Shown here one piece after another: positions 17,544 through 27,951 of a stretch of DNA of 64,000 nucleotides. The DNA lies in assembly GCF_017745275.1 (NCBI RefSeq), contig NZ_JAGHZS010000006.1, forward strand, positions 310,001 through 374,000, in the 5' to 3' direction. The notes beneath the pieces are model-generated. The model was not told where the DNA came from. It saw only the letters and a list, made by a program, of their open reading frames with translations, and did not search any database. This stretch comes from Chitinophaga sp. GTDB taxonomy: Bacteria > Bacteroidota > Bacteroidia > Chitinophagales > Chitinophagaceae. The first letter of the stretch is position 1; each line of letters begins with the position of its first letter. A program made the position numbers and the translations under genes.

Positions 17544-18758
17544 ATGAATATGCCAAAATTTGCCACCGCCGCATTGATTTGTTTAGCCGCTTATCTGCCA
17601 TTACCAGGCTTTGCACAGCAAGCCGATCCACCTGTTTTTTTATTGAAATCAACTGTATTGCAGCAACGTAAAGCGGCTGTTGCGCAACATGATCCGCAGG
17701 CCGAAAAAGCACTGGCGGACTTGTTGCAGCAGGCTGGCCGAGCATTGCAGCATGGTCCCTATGCCGTGACACTTAAAAGTAAGGTGCCTCCCAGCGGTGA
17801 TAAACATGACTACATGAGCGTGGGCCCTTACTGGTGGCCAGACACCACCAAGGCGAACGGGCTGCCGTATATCCGTCGCGATGGGGAAACCAACCCGGAA
17901 CGCTACGCCGTGAAAGACGACAGCTATTTTAACGCACTATGCGGAGATGTGAAAATACTGGGCCTGGCCTGGTTTTATACTGGTGATGAAAAATATGCTG
18001 CCTACGCTGCAAAGCTGCTGCACACCTGGTTCCTGGACCCTAACACCCACATGAATCCTAACCTGAACTATGGACAAGCCATTCCCGGTATCACCGAGGG
18101 CAGAGGTATTGGTTTAATAGACACCCATGCAGTGGTAGCCCTGATAGATGGTATGCAGCTGTTGAAAAATTCTCCTGCTTTTCCTGCCGCTGATTTCGCC
18201 GGGATACAGGATTGGTTCCGCCGCTTTCTTACCTGGATGCGTACCAGTAAAATAGGGCAGGAAGAACTGGTGGCTAAAAATAACCATGGTACCTGGTATG
18301 ATGTACAGGCTGTGGCCATTGCCTTGTTTACTGAACAGCCACAACTGGCGAAACAACTATTGCAGGAGCAAACCATGCCACGCATAGACCGTCAGCTGGA
18401 AGCTGATGGCCGGCAGCCACTGGAACTGGAACGCACCCTGTCCTGGAATTATTCTTACTTTAACCTCGCCGCTTTTTTTGAACTGGCTACTATGGCAGAA
18501 CAGGTACAGGTGGACTTGTGGCATTATCAAAGTCCCGGTGGAAAAAGCCTGCGCAAAGCATTTACCTGGATGTTGCCCTTTGCCGCTAACAAGGCCACCT
18601 GGCAGTACCAGCAAATTAAACCCATGAACACCGATGCTTATATAACCCTGGCGATGATTGCGGCGGATAAATATCATGACCTGGATTTATCCGCTTTATG
18701 GCAGGTACATCCCCAACAGCCGGATTATATTTACCTGCTCACCGGCTGGGGCAGCTGA
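17544..18758 (+). CDS. Alginate-lyase-superfamily secreted protein (PL5/PL38-like)
   Basis: The protein has 404 residues with a signal peptide ending near GFAQ (residue 25). The conserved segment HDYMSVGPYWWPDTTKANG followed by YIRRDGETNPE, and NPNLNYGQAIPGITEGRGIG later, are typical of the Pfam alginate_lyase (alpha/alpha barrel) family found in many Bacteroidota and including PL5 and PL38. These act by beta-elimination on uronans such as alginate or glucuronan. The gene has its own terminator and is separate from the uronate locus 7 kb away, but its products could enter the KduI/KduD route if they are glucuronate- rather than mannuronate-derived. The exact family is undecided. Confidence 0.78.
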   Translation: MNMPKFATAALICLAAYLPLPGFAQQADPPVFLLKSTVLQQRKAAVAQHDPQAEKALADLLQQAGRALQHGPYAVTLKSKVPPSGDKHDYMSVGPYWWPDTTKANGLPYIRRDGETNPERYAVKDDSYFNALCGDVKILGLAWFYTGDEKYAAYAAKLLHTWFLDPNTHMNPNLNYGQAIPGITEGRGIGLIDTHAVVALIDGMQLLKNSPAFPAADFAGIQDWFRRFLTWMRTSKIGQEELVAKNNHGTWYDVQAVAIALFTEQPQLAKQLLQEQTMPRIDRQLEADGRQPLELERTLSWNYSYFNLAAFFELATMAEQVQVDLWHYQSPGGKSLRKAFTWMLPFAANKATWQYQQIKPMNTDAYITLAMIAADKYHDLDLSALWQVHPQQPDYIYLLTGWGS

Positions 18759-18768
18759 TAGTTTGCGT

Positions 18769-18829
18769 ACAGGGATTCCATTCTTTATTGCCGGAATCCC
18801 TGTCATCATTCACCCTTTCTTTTTTTTTC
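18769..18829 (+). terminator. Terminator after the alginate-lyase-family gene
   Basis: ACAGGGATTCC (18769-18779) pairs perfectly with GGAATCCCTGT (18793-18803). A long T-run (about 18818-18828) follows after a short gap, before the S41 protease start at 18859. Confidence 0.7.
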
Positions 18830-18858
18830 GTGTCATCAGGATGTATCAATGAATCATC

Positions 18859-20931
18859 ATGACAGCGAAACTGAAGTTACTGTTACTACTATTGGCAGCC
18901 AGCATGCCGGTATTTGCCGGACAGCAGAACCCGGATAGCGTGCAGGCAGCACGGAAAAGTATTATCAGGCTGGTGGTAGCCAGACTGGAAAGAGATCACT
19001 ATTCCCCCAAGGAATTGGATGATGCCTACTCAAAGGCAGTATGGAAGCGGTTTATTACGGCCATAGACGATTATCGTTCATTATTCTTACAAAAAGATAT
19101 TACCCGGTTACAAGCCTACGAAACCACGCTGGATGACGAGTTGCGCCAGGGAGATGTACAGTTTTTCAATGTGGCTTTTCCCCTGTATCAGCAACGGGTA
19201 AGGGATATGATCCGCATCACCGACAGCATTTTACAACAACCGGTATCTTTTAAATCCAATGAGCAGGTACTGTTAAACCGCCATGAAGCAGCCTTTCCGG
19301 TGAATGAGAAGGACCGGGCCAGCATTTGGGCAAAGCGGCTTACGTATGAAGTATTTAGAAAAATACAGGAGTCTGCGGCCACCGATAGCATTGGGAAATT
19401 ACCCCTGGCACACCAGGAGCAATTGGCCAGGGCTAAAGTACAGCGCTGGTTTCAACGTTCCTTCAGTAATCTGCTGGTAGCTGCTGCGGAAGATGATAAG
19501 TTTGCCTTGTATGTAAATGCCGTAGTATTTGAAATGGATCCGCATACGGCCTATAATCCACCGGCAGATGCGCGGATGCTGCAGGAACAGATGGCCCATC
19601 GATATTATGGATTGGGAATGGAATTGGGTATAAAGAATGATGAAGTATTTATTAAGCGTTTAATCAGCGGGGGGGCTGCATTACGCAGTGGACTGGTACA
19701 GGAAAATGATAACCTGGTACAGGTAAGTAGTCATCGTGGCGAAATGGTAGAAGTAGCAGGGATGCCGTTGAATGATATCTCCCGCCTGATCCGCGGTGAT
19801 AAAGGCACTATGGTAAAACTGGTACTCCGTAAAAGCAATGGCCATGAAGCTATGGTAACCATAGAAAGAGGAATTGTGAATGAAGATGAAACCGGCGCCA
19901 GAAGTGCCGTGATTCATCAACAACAACAAAAGATCGGGTACATTTATTTGCCTGCTTTTTATGCTGATTTTGAAAGAAAGGATGGAGTGCATTGCGCGGA
20001 AGATATTGCCAGGGAAGTGAGGCTGTTACAAAAAGAGCAGGTAAGTGCGATGGTGATGGACCTGCGTAATAATCCCGGTGGTTCCCTGGATGAAGTGGTA
20101 AAAATGCTGGGACTCTTTCTGCCGCCGGGTCCCAAGGTACAATTGAGAACGCGGGATGCCGTATCTGTATATAATACGGACTCCACACAACCATGGCTGT
20201 ATAAAGGACCACTCACTGTATTGATTAATGAGAACAGTGCTTCTGCTGCGGAAATTTTTGCAGCTGCTATCCAGGATTATCATCGTGGTATTGTGATTGG
20301 CAGTGCTTCTTCCTATGGAAAAGGTACGGCGCAGGCCACGTTGCCCATGGGTAAAGCCGGTGATCCGGATAAAGGAATTCCTACGCAACTGTTCGGTAGC
20401 ATCGCATTAACACAGCATAAATTTTATCGTGTTAGCGGGTCTTCCACCCAACTGAAAGGCGTTATTCCGGATATCCTGTTGCCGGGAGTAACGGCTTATC
20501 GCAAAGTGCAGGAAAGAGATAATGCTACTGCTTTAGCGTGGGATACTATTCCGCGTACTTTGTATGCAGACATGCACCGGTCGGAGAAAGAGCAGCAATT
20601 GATTATGGATGGAAATAACTTATGGAAGAACGACAAAGTATTCACCGGTATATTAGAAAATACCAACTGGATGAAGCAGCACCAGGATGACCCGGTGCCT
20701 TTGTCGTTCGATAAATTTAAGTTGCATCAGCAGCAGGTGCAGGCCCACCTGGATACGTTGGGTGAAATATGGAAATTGCCGGCAGGGAAACAACTGACAC
20801 TAACGGGTACTACTATACTAACAGATAAGATTTTACAGGAGCGTTACGAAAAATGGATGGCATCAACCGGTGAAGATGCTTACCTGTTAAAGACCGTAGA
20901 AATTATGCAGCAGATGGACGGCCTCCAATAA
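18859..20931 (+). CDS. S41 carboxy-terminal (tail-specific) protease, Prc/CtpA type
   Basis: The protein has 690 residues with a signal peptide (to about residue 21). An N-terminal helical region is followed by a PDZ domain (about 245-340, YGLGMELGIKNDEVFIKRLI), the S41 peptidase domain, and a DUF3340-like C-terminal region, the architecture of E. coli Prc (682 residues). The Ser-Lys dyad is intact: S462 in NENSASAAEIFAAA and K488 in SSYGKGTAQ, aligning with Prc S452 and K477. It degrades or trims periplasmic proteins recognised by their C-termini. The gene stands alone between a terminator and the sigma factor gene. Confidence 0.93.
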   Translation: MTAKLKLLLLLLAASMPVFAGQQNPDSVQAARKSIIRLVVARLERDHYSPKELDDAYSKAVWKRFITAIDDYRSLFLQKDITRLQAYETTLDDELRQGDVQFFNVAFPLYQQRVRDMIRITDSILQQPVSFKSNEQVLLNRHEAAFPVNEKDRASIWAKRLTYEVFRKIQESAATDSIGKLPLAHQEQLARAKVQRWFQRSFSNLLVAAAEDDKFALYVNAVVFEMDPHTAYNPPADARMLQEQMAHRYYGLGMELGIKNDEVFIKRLISGGAALRSGLVQENDNLVQVSSHRGEMVEVAGMPLNDISRLIRGDKGTMVKLVLRKSNGHEAMVTIERGIVNEDETGARSAVIHQQQQKIGYIYLPAFYADFERKDGVHCAEDIAREVRLLQKEQVSAMVMDLRNNPGGSLDEVVKMLGLFLPPGPKVQLRTRDAVSVYNTDSTQPWLYKGPLTVLINENSASAAEIFAAAIQDYHRGIVIGSASSYGKGTAQATLPMGKAGDPDKGIPTQLFGSIALTQHKFYRVSGSSTQLKGVIPDILLPGVTAYRKVQERDNATALAWDTIPRTLYADMHRSEKEQQLIMDGNNLWKNDKVFTGILENTNWMKQHQDDPVPLSFDKFKLHQQQVQAHLDTLGEIWKLPAGKQLTLTGTTILTDKILQERYEKWMASTGEDAYLLKTVEIMQQMDGLQ

Positions 20932-21033
20932 AAAATGTTTTAGCATGAATGCGGGCTTTTCTGTTCCTTTTTATATTTTGTGGATATAACGTATCAGATC
21001 AACCAGTTTTCATGAATAAAAATCTTCGGGGTT

Positions 21034-21591
21034 ATGGAGGAATATGATAATGATGAGTTGTCGCCCTCCATTGATTCAGCGACCTTTGCCACATTATTCC
21101 GCCAGCATTATTCTCATTTATGTACCGTTTCTTTTCGGGTAGTTGGTGATAAAGATATCGCCAAAGATATTGTACAGGATTTCTTTCTTCACTGTTGGAA
21201 TAAGCGAACCGCATTACCTGTTGTCAGGAATTTCGGCAGTTATGCTTTTCGTTCGGTGCGGAATGCTTCTTTAAATTATCTGCGGCAGTCGGGGTCCGTT
21301 TCTTTTGAGTTAACAGATGCAGTGGATGTGGCGGTGCCGCAGGAGGAGGAAGCGCCTCCGCGCGAGGAGCTGCACCGGCGGCTTTGGGAAATTATTGACC
21401 AGTTGCCGGAGCAGCGCCGCATTATTTTTTTACTCAGCAACCGGGATGGACTGAAGTATACAGAGATTGCCAGTAAGCTCAATATCTCTGTTAATACTGT
21501 TAAAACCCATATCCGGCTGGCATACCAGGTGCTCCGTAAGGAATGTATCTGGTTGATCCGCTGGTTGTTGTTATTTTTTTTGATGAATTAA
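21034..21591 (+). CDS. ECF RNA polymerase sigma factor, FecI-like
   Basis: The protein has 185 residues. Region 2 (about 20-85: FRQHYSHLCTVSFRVVGD, then IAKDIVQDFFLHCW) and region 4 (about 115-170: LPEQRRIIFLLSNRDGLKYT with the helix-turn-helix IASKLNISVNTVKTHIRLAY) are both present. Its C-terminus is hydrophobic. It heads a run of genes in one direction: FecR anti-sigma, SusC, SusD and others up to 31374. By the FecI/FecR model, ligand binding to the outer-membrane SusC is signalled through FecR to release this sigma factor, which then transcribes the locus. Confidence 0.92.
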   Translation: MEEYDNDELSPSIDSATFATLFRQHYSHLCTVSFRVVGDKDIAKDIVQDFFLHCWNKRTALPVVRNFGSYAFRSVRNASLNYLRQSGSVSFELTDAVDVAVPQEEEAPPREELHRRLWEIIDQLPEQRRIIFLLSNRDGLKYTEIASKLNISVNTVKTHIRLAYQVLRKECIWLIRWLLLFFLMN

Positions 21592-21636
21592 ACAGGGGCG
21601 TTCACCCTTTCTTATAAATGAGTGTCTATAACGTAT

Positions 21637-22785
21637 ATGGATATGCCGGAAAAAGATATTAACTGGGAAAAACTGCTGCAGCAGTTGGAGAAAGGTGCGG
21701 AAGAAGCGCCATTATCTGACGCAGAGGCAGAAGTAGCGAAGCTTTCCGGCGCTGTACATGCCTATTTGCAGGAAGCTGCGCAGGAAGAACAGGAATTCCC
21801 CATGGCAGAAGGTTGGGAACGGTTTCAGCGTTCCGTACCGGAAGCAGGTGAGTTACACCCACGGCCCGCATTGAAAAGTGTGCGCTACCTGCGTTGGGGA
21901 GTGGCAGCTGCTGTAGCGATTTTATTAACTGTTGCCGGTGTATATTTTTTACACTTACGCCGGGAAACACCTGCCGTAGCTATTGCTAACCTACCCCCCA
22001 GTTCAAAGGTACGGTTGTTATTATCCAATGGTAAAGAAGTAGCGCTGGGTAGCGGATCACAGCAGTTGAGAGAAGCGGGTGGTACAATCAATATCAACGA
22101 TACCATGATTGTATATCAGCAGGGAATAGGGGCTATCAAGGCCGGGGAAGCAAATATACTGGATGTACCACGCGGTCATCAGGCAAAACTGGTGCTGGCA
22201 GACGGCACACAGGTATGGGTAAACGCTGACAGCCGGTTAGAATATCCTGCCGCCTTTAATGGCAGTACCCGCGAGGTGAAGATCACCGGGGAAGCCTATT
22301 TTGAAGTAGCTGAAAAAGCCACGCAACCCTTTATTGTAAAAGCCGGCGATATGCAGGTAAAAGTATTGGGTACCGCGTTTAATGTGAATACTTACGACCA
22401 GCAGATTCATACTACCCTGGCTGCCGGAAAAGTGAGCACCAGCGTGCAAAACCAGGCACTGATATTATTGCCGGGAGAACAAGCCACTTATAGTGCAACT
22501 GTACCGGTGCTTAAAAAACAACGGGTAGACACCCGGGTATATACTGCCTGGAAAGATGGAGATATTTATTTTGAAGAAGCCACGCTGAAAGAGATTGTTC
22601 ATAGCCTGGAGAGGGAATATGACTATACTATTCACTTTGATGACCCTGCCCTGGAGCGCCTGCATTTTACGCTGGATATACGTAAAACAGGCGCCTTACA
22701 GGATGTACTGGATAACATTGCCGGTACAACAGGTAAAGTGAAATTCAAAACAATGAACAGGGTAATTATTGTAAGTAAAAAATAA
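21637..22785 (+). CDS. FecR-family anti-sigma factor
   Basis: ATG 21637 gives 382 residues; a GTG five codons earlier is possible. An N-terminal cytoplasmic part of about 85 residues should hold the sigma factor. A single membrane helix (RWGVAAAVAILLTVAGVYFL) follows, then the periplasmic FecR domain (VPRGHQAKLVLADGTQVWV, ITGEAYFEVAEKATQPFIV, VLGTAFNVNTY) and a C-terminal DUF4974/STN-contacting domain (LKEIVHSLEREYDYTIHF). It relays the signal from the N-terminal extension of the SusC at 22875 to the ECF sigma factor at 21034. Confidence 0.93.
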   Translation: MDMPEKDINWEKLLQQLEKGAEEAPLSDAEAEVAKLSGAVHAYLQEAAQEEQEFPMAEGWERFQRSVPEAGELHPRPALKSVRYLRWGVAAAVAILLTVAGVYFLHLRRETPAVAIANLPPSSKVRLLLSNGKEVALGSGSQQLREAGGTININDTMIVYQQGIGAIKAGEANILDVPRGHQAKLVLADGTQVWVNADSRLEYPAAFNGSTREVKITGEAYFEVAEKATQPFIVKAGDMQVKVLGTAFNVNTYDQQIHTTLAAGKVSTSVQNQALILLPGEQATYSATVPVLKKQRVDTRVYTAWKDGDIYFEEATLKEIVHSLEREYDYTIHFDDPALERLHFTLDIRKTGALQDVLDNIAGTTGKVKFKTMNRVIIVSKK

Positions 22786-22874
22786 ACGCATCATCATCAT
22801 CTATCAACCATCGAAAAAGCGGACACTGATTCTCGTATAAGCGGATCCGTTTTATTTAAAATCGCTGTACAACA

Positions 22875-25800
22875 ATGAACAGATTATTAAAGCTGACATC
22901 AGCCGGAAGGGCTGTGCATGGCGTAGCTATGCCTATTTTGCTGCTACTGTTGTGTCTCTCCCTGTCGCCACATTTATCTGCCCAGAACTTTCCTGCGCTC
23001 GATAAGAAATTTACCTACAAGGCGGTGAAAAAGCCGCTGCCTGCGGTGCTGAAAGATATTCGTATACTCGCCGCTGTTAGGTTTACTTACAACGTGGAAG
23101 AAGTAGAACAGCAGCCACCTGTTACTATAGATGTAAAGAATACGCCGTTAAGAGAGTTGTTGAAACAGTTATTAGAGAAAACTAACCTGGAGTATAGCAC
23201 AGGTATGGCGGGCATTATTATTTTCCCAAAAGTACAGCCGGAAGGACAACCGGAACGTAAGGGGTTCTTTTTAAGCGGGCAGGTAACCGATAAGCAGGGC
23301 GTAGCTTTGAGCGGCGTTACCATACAGGGAATAGCCTCTAAAGTAGGTACCAACACCACAGAAGACGGGATGTTTTTCCTGGTAGTGGAAGAAGCGGATA
23401 AGATCCGTGTTTCCCGGTTGGGCATGAAACCTATGATAGTGGCAGTAAAGAAGGGCGAGTTTGCGAAAATCGCTATGGACTCCGTGATCCAGGAAATCCG
23501 GGAAGTTGTGGTGAATGGTTACCAGGTGATTGATAAAAGAATGTCTACCGCCGCTGCCTTTAAGCTGGATGCTGCTGATATCATACAACCGGGACAATCA
23601 AGTGTAGATAAGATGTTACAGGGAAAGGTGCCCGGACTGATGATTGTAAATAACTCCGGTAGTCCTAATGCCGTACCTAAAATGAGGATCCGTGGTACTT
23701 CTACTTTTATTGGTAATGCGGCGCCGGTGTGGGTTATTGATGGTGTGATCAAAGAAGACCCGGTAGATCTCACGCCTGCTCAATTGAATGAAGCGATGGG
23801 TGGTGCACAGGGTGCAAATTTTTCTATCATCGGGAATGCCGTATCCGGCCTTAACCCGTATGATATTGAAAGCATGACTTTCCTGAAAGATGCGGCTGCT
23901 ACTGCTATCTACGGTATTCGTGCAGCCAATGGCGTTATAGTGATTACAACGAAGAAAGGAAAAAGCGGCCCTGCTCAGTTGTCGTATAATGGTACCTTAA
24001 CTTTTCAGGCCAGACCTTCTTATGCACAGTATCAACTGATGAATTCCCGGCAGCGTGTGGATCTATCACGGGAACTGATGGCAGATGGCCTTAATAATTA
24101 CAACGTCCGTAACGTAGGCTATGAAAGCCTGGTGCAGCAGTTTCTGAAAAAACAAATCACCCTGGATGAACTCAATGCCCGTACCGCAGCGATGGAAACC
24201 ATGAATACGGACTGGTTTGCCCGTTTGTTTCGCCCGGCAGTGAGCAACAACCATTCCCTGAGCCTCACAGGAGGTAACGATAAAACAAATTATTATACCT
24301 CTTTTAACTATGCCAACAATGGTGGCGCTGCCAAAGAAGATGGCAATAAGCAGTATAGCGTTTTGTTAAACCTGCACTCCGCCATCACAAAAAGACTCAG
24401 CATAGACATCGGCGCCAACGCCAGCTATCTTAGGTCCTCAGGCTATTACAACGTGAATCCGTTTGATTATGCGGTAACGGCTGCGCGCACCATTGATCCG
24501 GAACTGTTAATTGACAAAGGTATTTCGGGGTCTTTGCATATGCCGCTTACCTACAACATACAAAATGAAATTAATCAAACTACCAACACCGCCACCACAA
24601 CCAATACCATGTTAACTGCCGCCCTGCATTACCAGGTGGCTAATGGCTGGAGGTGGACGACCCTACTCAGCGGACAGTTAGGGAGCACAGAAGGCATGCA
24701 GGCCGCCTACGATCGTAGCTACCTGGTATCTGAGGCGCGGGGCTATGATTTTGGTGCAGCAGTGAGTGACAGTATCAGAAAGTTATCCGTGTTCCCTTAT
24801 GGAGGCCTGGCCAATATTAATCATGAAAACCTGGTGGTATTGAATATGCGTAACCAGTTGGAATATAGCTGTAGCCTGTTTGGTGCACGGGATCGTGTAT
24901 ACGTGATGGTGGGAAATGAAATTAAGTCCCTGCAACGTAAAGGGTTTTCTTCTGTAGAGTTGGGATATTTCCCCGACAGAGGCCAGACCTTCTTTTCAGG
25001 CGAGTACAATGTAGGTGGCGGCGCAGTGAAAGGCGGTACCTATTATCATACACCGATCATTGTGAATACGCTGAATAATAACATGGGATACTATGCTTCC
25101 GCTACTTATTCTTTAATGGGCAAGTATGTGTTGAGTGTAACCGGCCGGGCAGATGGTTCCAACAGGTTTGGGCAATATTCCAATCAACGGTTTTTACCAA
25201 ACATGGTGTTTTCCGGTAGCTGGGATGCAGGTAGTGAGCCATGGTTGACTGGCAGTCGTATTATCAGCGGACTACGTTTCCATGCTTCCTATGGCACACA
25301 AGGGAATGTGGTGGACCAGGTAGGACCACAGCTCATTGCTACTTATCCTTCTTCCCCAATAGACGAAGGCAGTGGAGAATACATTCTGCATACCAAAAGC
25401 CTCGCTTATCCCGCACTGCGATGGGAGAAGACGTACCAGTCGAATGCCGGGGTGGAATTGTCGCTGTTTAACGGCCGGGTGAATTTTAACGGGGAAGCCT
25501 ATATGAAAAAAAGTGTGGACTTACTCGCTACAAAAGAACTGCCTTTTGAATATGGTGTGAACAGCATGTTGGTGAACGCCGGGAATATGACGAATAGCGG
25601 GCTTGACTTGTTTTTGCAGGTAGTACCCCTGCGTACCAGTAAAACAGAAATCTCTTTTGATCTTACCTGGTCAAAGAATTATAACAATATCGTTAGCAGT
25701 CAATACAGTAATCTGTATACCAACTACCTGGCAGGAACTGCCCTTATTCCGGGTCGTCCTATTAATAGTTTGTGGTCATATCATTACACAGGGCTTGACC

Positions 25801-26432
25801 ACAATACCGGCGTGCCAAAGTTCAATAATACGGGTGTGTATAAAGATGCTACGGCAGATCCGGCCAGCTTCCTGGTATACTCCGGTAGAAAGGACCCGTT
25901 GGTGACCATGGGGTTCAATCCCCGTGTGCGTTACGGCGCCTTCACACTTAACATGAATATGTACCTGAGCTACGGCAACTATAAGCGCCTGAATGCTATT
26001 TATAACAATGCCTTTATTTCCGGTGGTGCACCATTGCCGGAAAAGAATATGCCGGTTATACTATACCAGAGATGGCGTAAACCCGGTGATGAAGCCTTTA
26101 CAAATGTTCCCGCTTTTGGTGGCGACAGACCCGTGTTGATCCCCGTTTCGCAATCAGGCGTGAGCCCTTATACGATGTACGATTTGTCAGATATACGCGT
26201 AGTGAATGCCAGCTTTTTACGTTGCCGTATCATCAATGTGTTTTACCGGGTACCTCAATCGATATGCCGTAGTGTGTATGTGAAGGGCATCAACCTGGGT
26301 GGCGCTATTACCAATCCGTTTACCATTGCCGGCAAAGAGTTAATGGGACAGGATCCTGAAACATTGGGCACCGGTACCACTGCATTACCAGTTACGAAAT
26401 CCTATTCTTTCACCCTTAATGTTATGTTCTAA
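22875..26432 (+). CDS. SusC/RagA TonB-dependent outer-membrane transporter with STN domain
   Basis: The protein has 1185 residues. After a signal peptide (about 1-36) come an STN signalling domain (about 48-115), a carboxypeptidase-regulatory-like domain (SGQVTDKQGVALSGVTIQG), a plug (VVVNGYQVIDKR, KMRIRGTSTFIGNAAPVWV, FLKDAAATAIYGIRAANGVI) and a 22-strand-type beta-barrel ending in an aromatic residue (TLNVMF). The STN domain fits the sigma/anti-sigma pair upstream. The stop overlaps the SusD start by one base (TAATG), indicating translational coupling. The cargo is not evident; no glycoside hydrolase is in this operon. Confidence 0.95.
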   Translation: MNRLLKLTSAGRAVHGVAMPILLLLLCLSLSPHLSAQNFPALDKKFTYKAVKKPLPAVLKDIRILAAVRFTYNVEEVEQQPPVTIDVKNTPLRELLKQLLEKTNLEYSTGMAGIIIFPKVQPEGQPERKGFFLSGQVTDKQGVALSGVTIQGIASKVGTNTTEDGMFFLVVEEADKIRVSRLGMKPMIVAVKKGEFAKIAMDSVIQEIREVVVNGYQVIDKRMSTAAAFKLDAADIIQPGQSSVDKMLQGKVPGLMIVNNSGSPNAVPKMRIRGTSTFIGNAAPVWVIDGVIKEDPVDLTPAQLNEAMGGAQGANFSIIGNAVSGLNPYDIESMTFLKDAAATAIYGIRAANGVIVITTKKGKSGPAQLSYNGTLTFQARPSYAQYQLMNSRQRVDLSRELMADGLNNYNVRNVGYESLVQQFLKKQITLDELNARTAAMETMNTDWFARLFRPAVSNNHSLSLTGGNDKTNYYTSFNYANNGGAAKEDGNKQYSVLLNLHSAITKRLSIDIGANASYLRSSGYYNVNPFDYAVTAARTIDPELLIDKGISGSLHMPLTYNIQNEINQTTNTATTTNTMLTAALHYQVANGWRWTTLLSGQLGSTEGMQAAYDRSYLVSEARGYDFGAAVSDSIRKLSVFPYGGLANINHENLVVLNMRNQLEYSCSLFGARDRVYVMVGNEIKSLQRKGFSSVELGYFPDRGQTFFSGEYNVGGGAVKGGTYYHTPIIVNTLNNNMGYYASATYSLMGKYVLSVTGRADGSNRFGQYSNQRFLPNMVFSGSWDAGSEPWLTGSRIISGLRFHASYGTQGNVVDQVGPQLIATYPSSPIDEGSGEYILHTKSLAYPALRWEKTYQSNAGVELSLFNGRVNFNGEAYMKKSVDLLATKELPFEYGVNSMLVNAGNMTNSGLDLFLQVVPLRTSKTEISFDLTWSKNYNNIVSSQYSNLYTNYLAGTALIPGRPINSLWSYHYTGLDHNTGVPKFNNTGVYKDATADPASFLVYSGRKDPLVTMGFNPRVRYGAFTLNMNMYLSYGNYKRLNAIYNNAFISGGAPLPEKNMPVILYQRWRKPGDEAFTNVPAFGGDRPVLIPVSQSGVSPYTMYDLSDIRVVNASFLRCRIINVFYRVPQSICRSVYVKGINLGGAITNPFTIAGKELMGQDPETLGTGTTALPVTKSYSFTLNVMF

Positions 26433-27928
26433 TGAGAGGGATACAAAAAACAGGAATCATTTTTTTCCTGGTAATGGTAACAGGATTGACTTCCTGCAGA
26501 AAATTCCTGGAAGAGAAGTCGCAGACAGATATGACGCCAAAGTCGACAGAAGATTACAGTGAATTATTATTTGGCGATGGTTATCCGTTAGGCAGCACCT
26601 TATTGCAGCCGCAGGTGCAGTTTATGGATGACGATGTAGCATGTTATAATAGCCCATTGCTGGCGAATAACCAGCAGGCAGTATTTGGCAATATGCCGGC
26701 CTTTACCTGGCAACCGGATTTTTTAGAAGCGGTAGGAAGAAATAATAGCCCGGATGTTGCTGCTTTTAATTCCTGGAGTGCTTACTATAAGCTCATCCTG
26801 GGCTGTAATGTGGCATTGCAGGCAGTGGATGGCAGTATTGGCAATGAGGTGGCGAAAAGGTACCTGAAAGGACAGGCCCTGGGGTTGAGAGCATACTATT
26901 ATTTTATGTTGGTGAATTTATATGGAAGGCCTTACAATGATAGTACAACTACACCTGACAAAAGCCTGGGAGTACCGCTGCGTCTTGATGCCAACTTATA
27001 TGAAACTTATCCGGCCAGGAATACTGTAGCGGAGGTATACCGGCGTATCAGCCAGGATATCGACAGCGCCTGTATCCTGTTGGATGCAGATAAAATTAAT
27101 AAAACGCCTTACCGTTTTAACTATATCGCAGCGCACTTCCTGGCATCGAGGGTGGCGTTGTTTATGGAGCAATGGGATAAAGCAGCCGCCCAGGCCAGCA
27201 TTGTAATGCAGTATCATCCGGCGTTGATGGATCTTCCTTCCATCCAGTTGGAAGAGGGGCAATTTATATTGAATACTGTTACTACAGAAAATATATGGTT
27301 GTTTGGCAGCACGGAAGAGCGCAAGTCGTTAGGGGTGAATGCAGCGTATGCTTTTTCTGCGTCTTTGGGTAAGACCTACCAGCCGGGAGATTTGAGGTCT
27401 TTTGCCTATTACATGGAGCTGCCGGATTTTCTGAAGCCTGTTTTTGGCATGGACTACGTACAACGGAAGTTTGATCCTAATGTGGAGAATATACGTGGCA
27501 TGGCATGGCGCAGTGCAGAGATGTATCTCAACCGCGCGGAGGCCAATATCCAGTTGTATAAAACAACGGGTAAGGCCACTGCAGCACAACAGGCACTAAC
27601 GGATTTGAACACACTGCGTCAGCACCGGTTTGCCCCCTGGGTTTATCAGCCGCTGCAGATGGCCACTGCGGAGGTGATGCTGCAATGGTGCAGGGACGAG
27701 CGTCGCAGGGAATTCTTTAATGAAGAAGGACATCGTTGGTTTGATTTGCGGCGGTATGGCATGCCTGCAATGACACATGTGTTTAAACCTTCTATGAGCA
27801 CGGTTGCCGTGTATCAGTTGAAAGCCAAAGATCCGCAGTACGTGTTGGCAATACCGGGCGTGGTATTACAGCGTAATCCGTCTTTGGTTCAGAATCCACA
27901 AAGCACCGGCGTGAGATTGCCGGAGTAA
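26432..27928 (+). CDS. SusD/RagB outer-membrane lipoprotein
   Basis: The protein has 498 residues. The lipobox LTSC places the lipidated cysteine at residue 22. SusD landmarks are present: TPR-like helices, GQALGLRAYYYFMLVNLYGR, EMYLNRAEANIQL and the C-terminal CRDERRREFFNEEGHRWFDLRR. It forms the lid of the SusC at 22875 and is coupled to it by a one-base overlap. The three following genes (a peptidase-like lipoprotein and two TlpA proteins) suggest a protein- or thiol-linked substrate rather than an ordinary polysaccharide, but this is inference. Confidence 0.94.
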   Translation: MRGIQKTGIIFFLVMVTGLTSCRKFLEEKSQTDMTPKSTEDYSELLFGDGYPLGSTLLQPQVQFMDDDVACYNSPLLANNQQAVFGNMPAFTWQPDFLEAVGRNNSPDVAAFNSWSAYYKLILGCNVALQAVDGSIGNEVAKRYLKGQALGLRAYYYFMLVNLYGRPYNDSTTTPDKSLGVPLRLDANLYETYPARNTVAEVYRRISQDIDSACILLDADKINKTPYRFNYIAAHFLASRVALFMEQWDKAAAQASIVMQYHPALMDLPSIQLEEGQFILNTVTTENIWLFGSTEERKSLGVNAAYAFSASLGKTYQPGDLRSFAYYMELPDFLKPVFGMDYVQRKFDPNVENIRGMAWRSAEMYLNRAEANIQLYKTTGKATAAQQALTDLNTLRQHRFAPWVYQPLQMATAEVMLQWCRDERRREFFNEEGHRWFDLRRYGMPAMTHVFKPSMSTVAVYQLKAKDPQYVLAIPGVVLQRNPSLVQNPQSTGVRLPE

Positions 27929-27951
27929 TTATCACCATTAATCACTTTCGT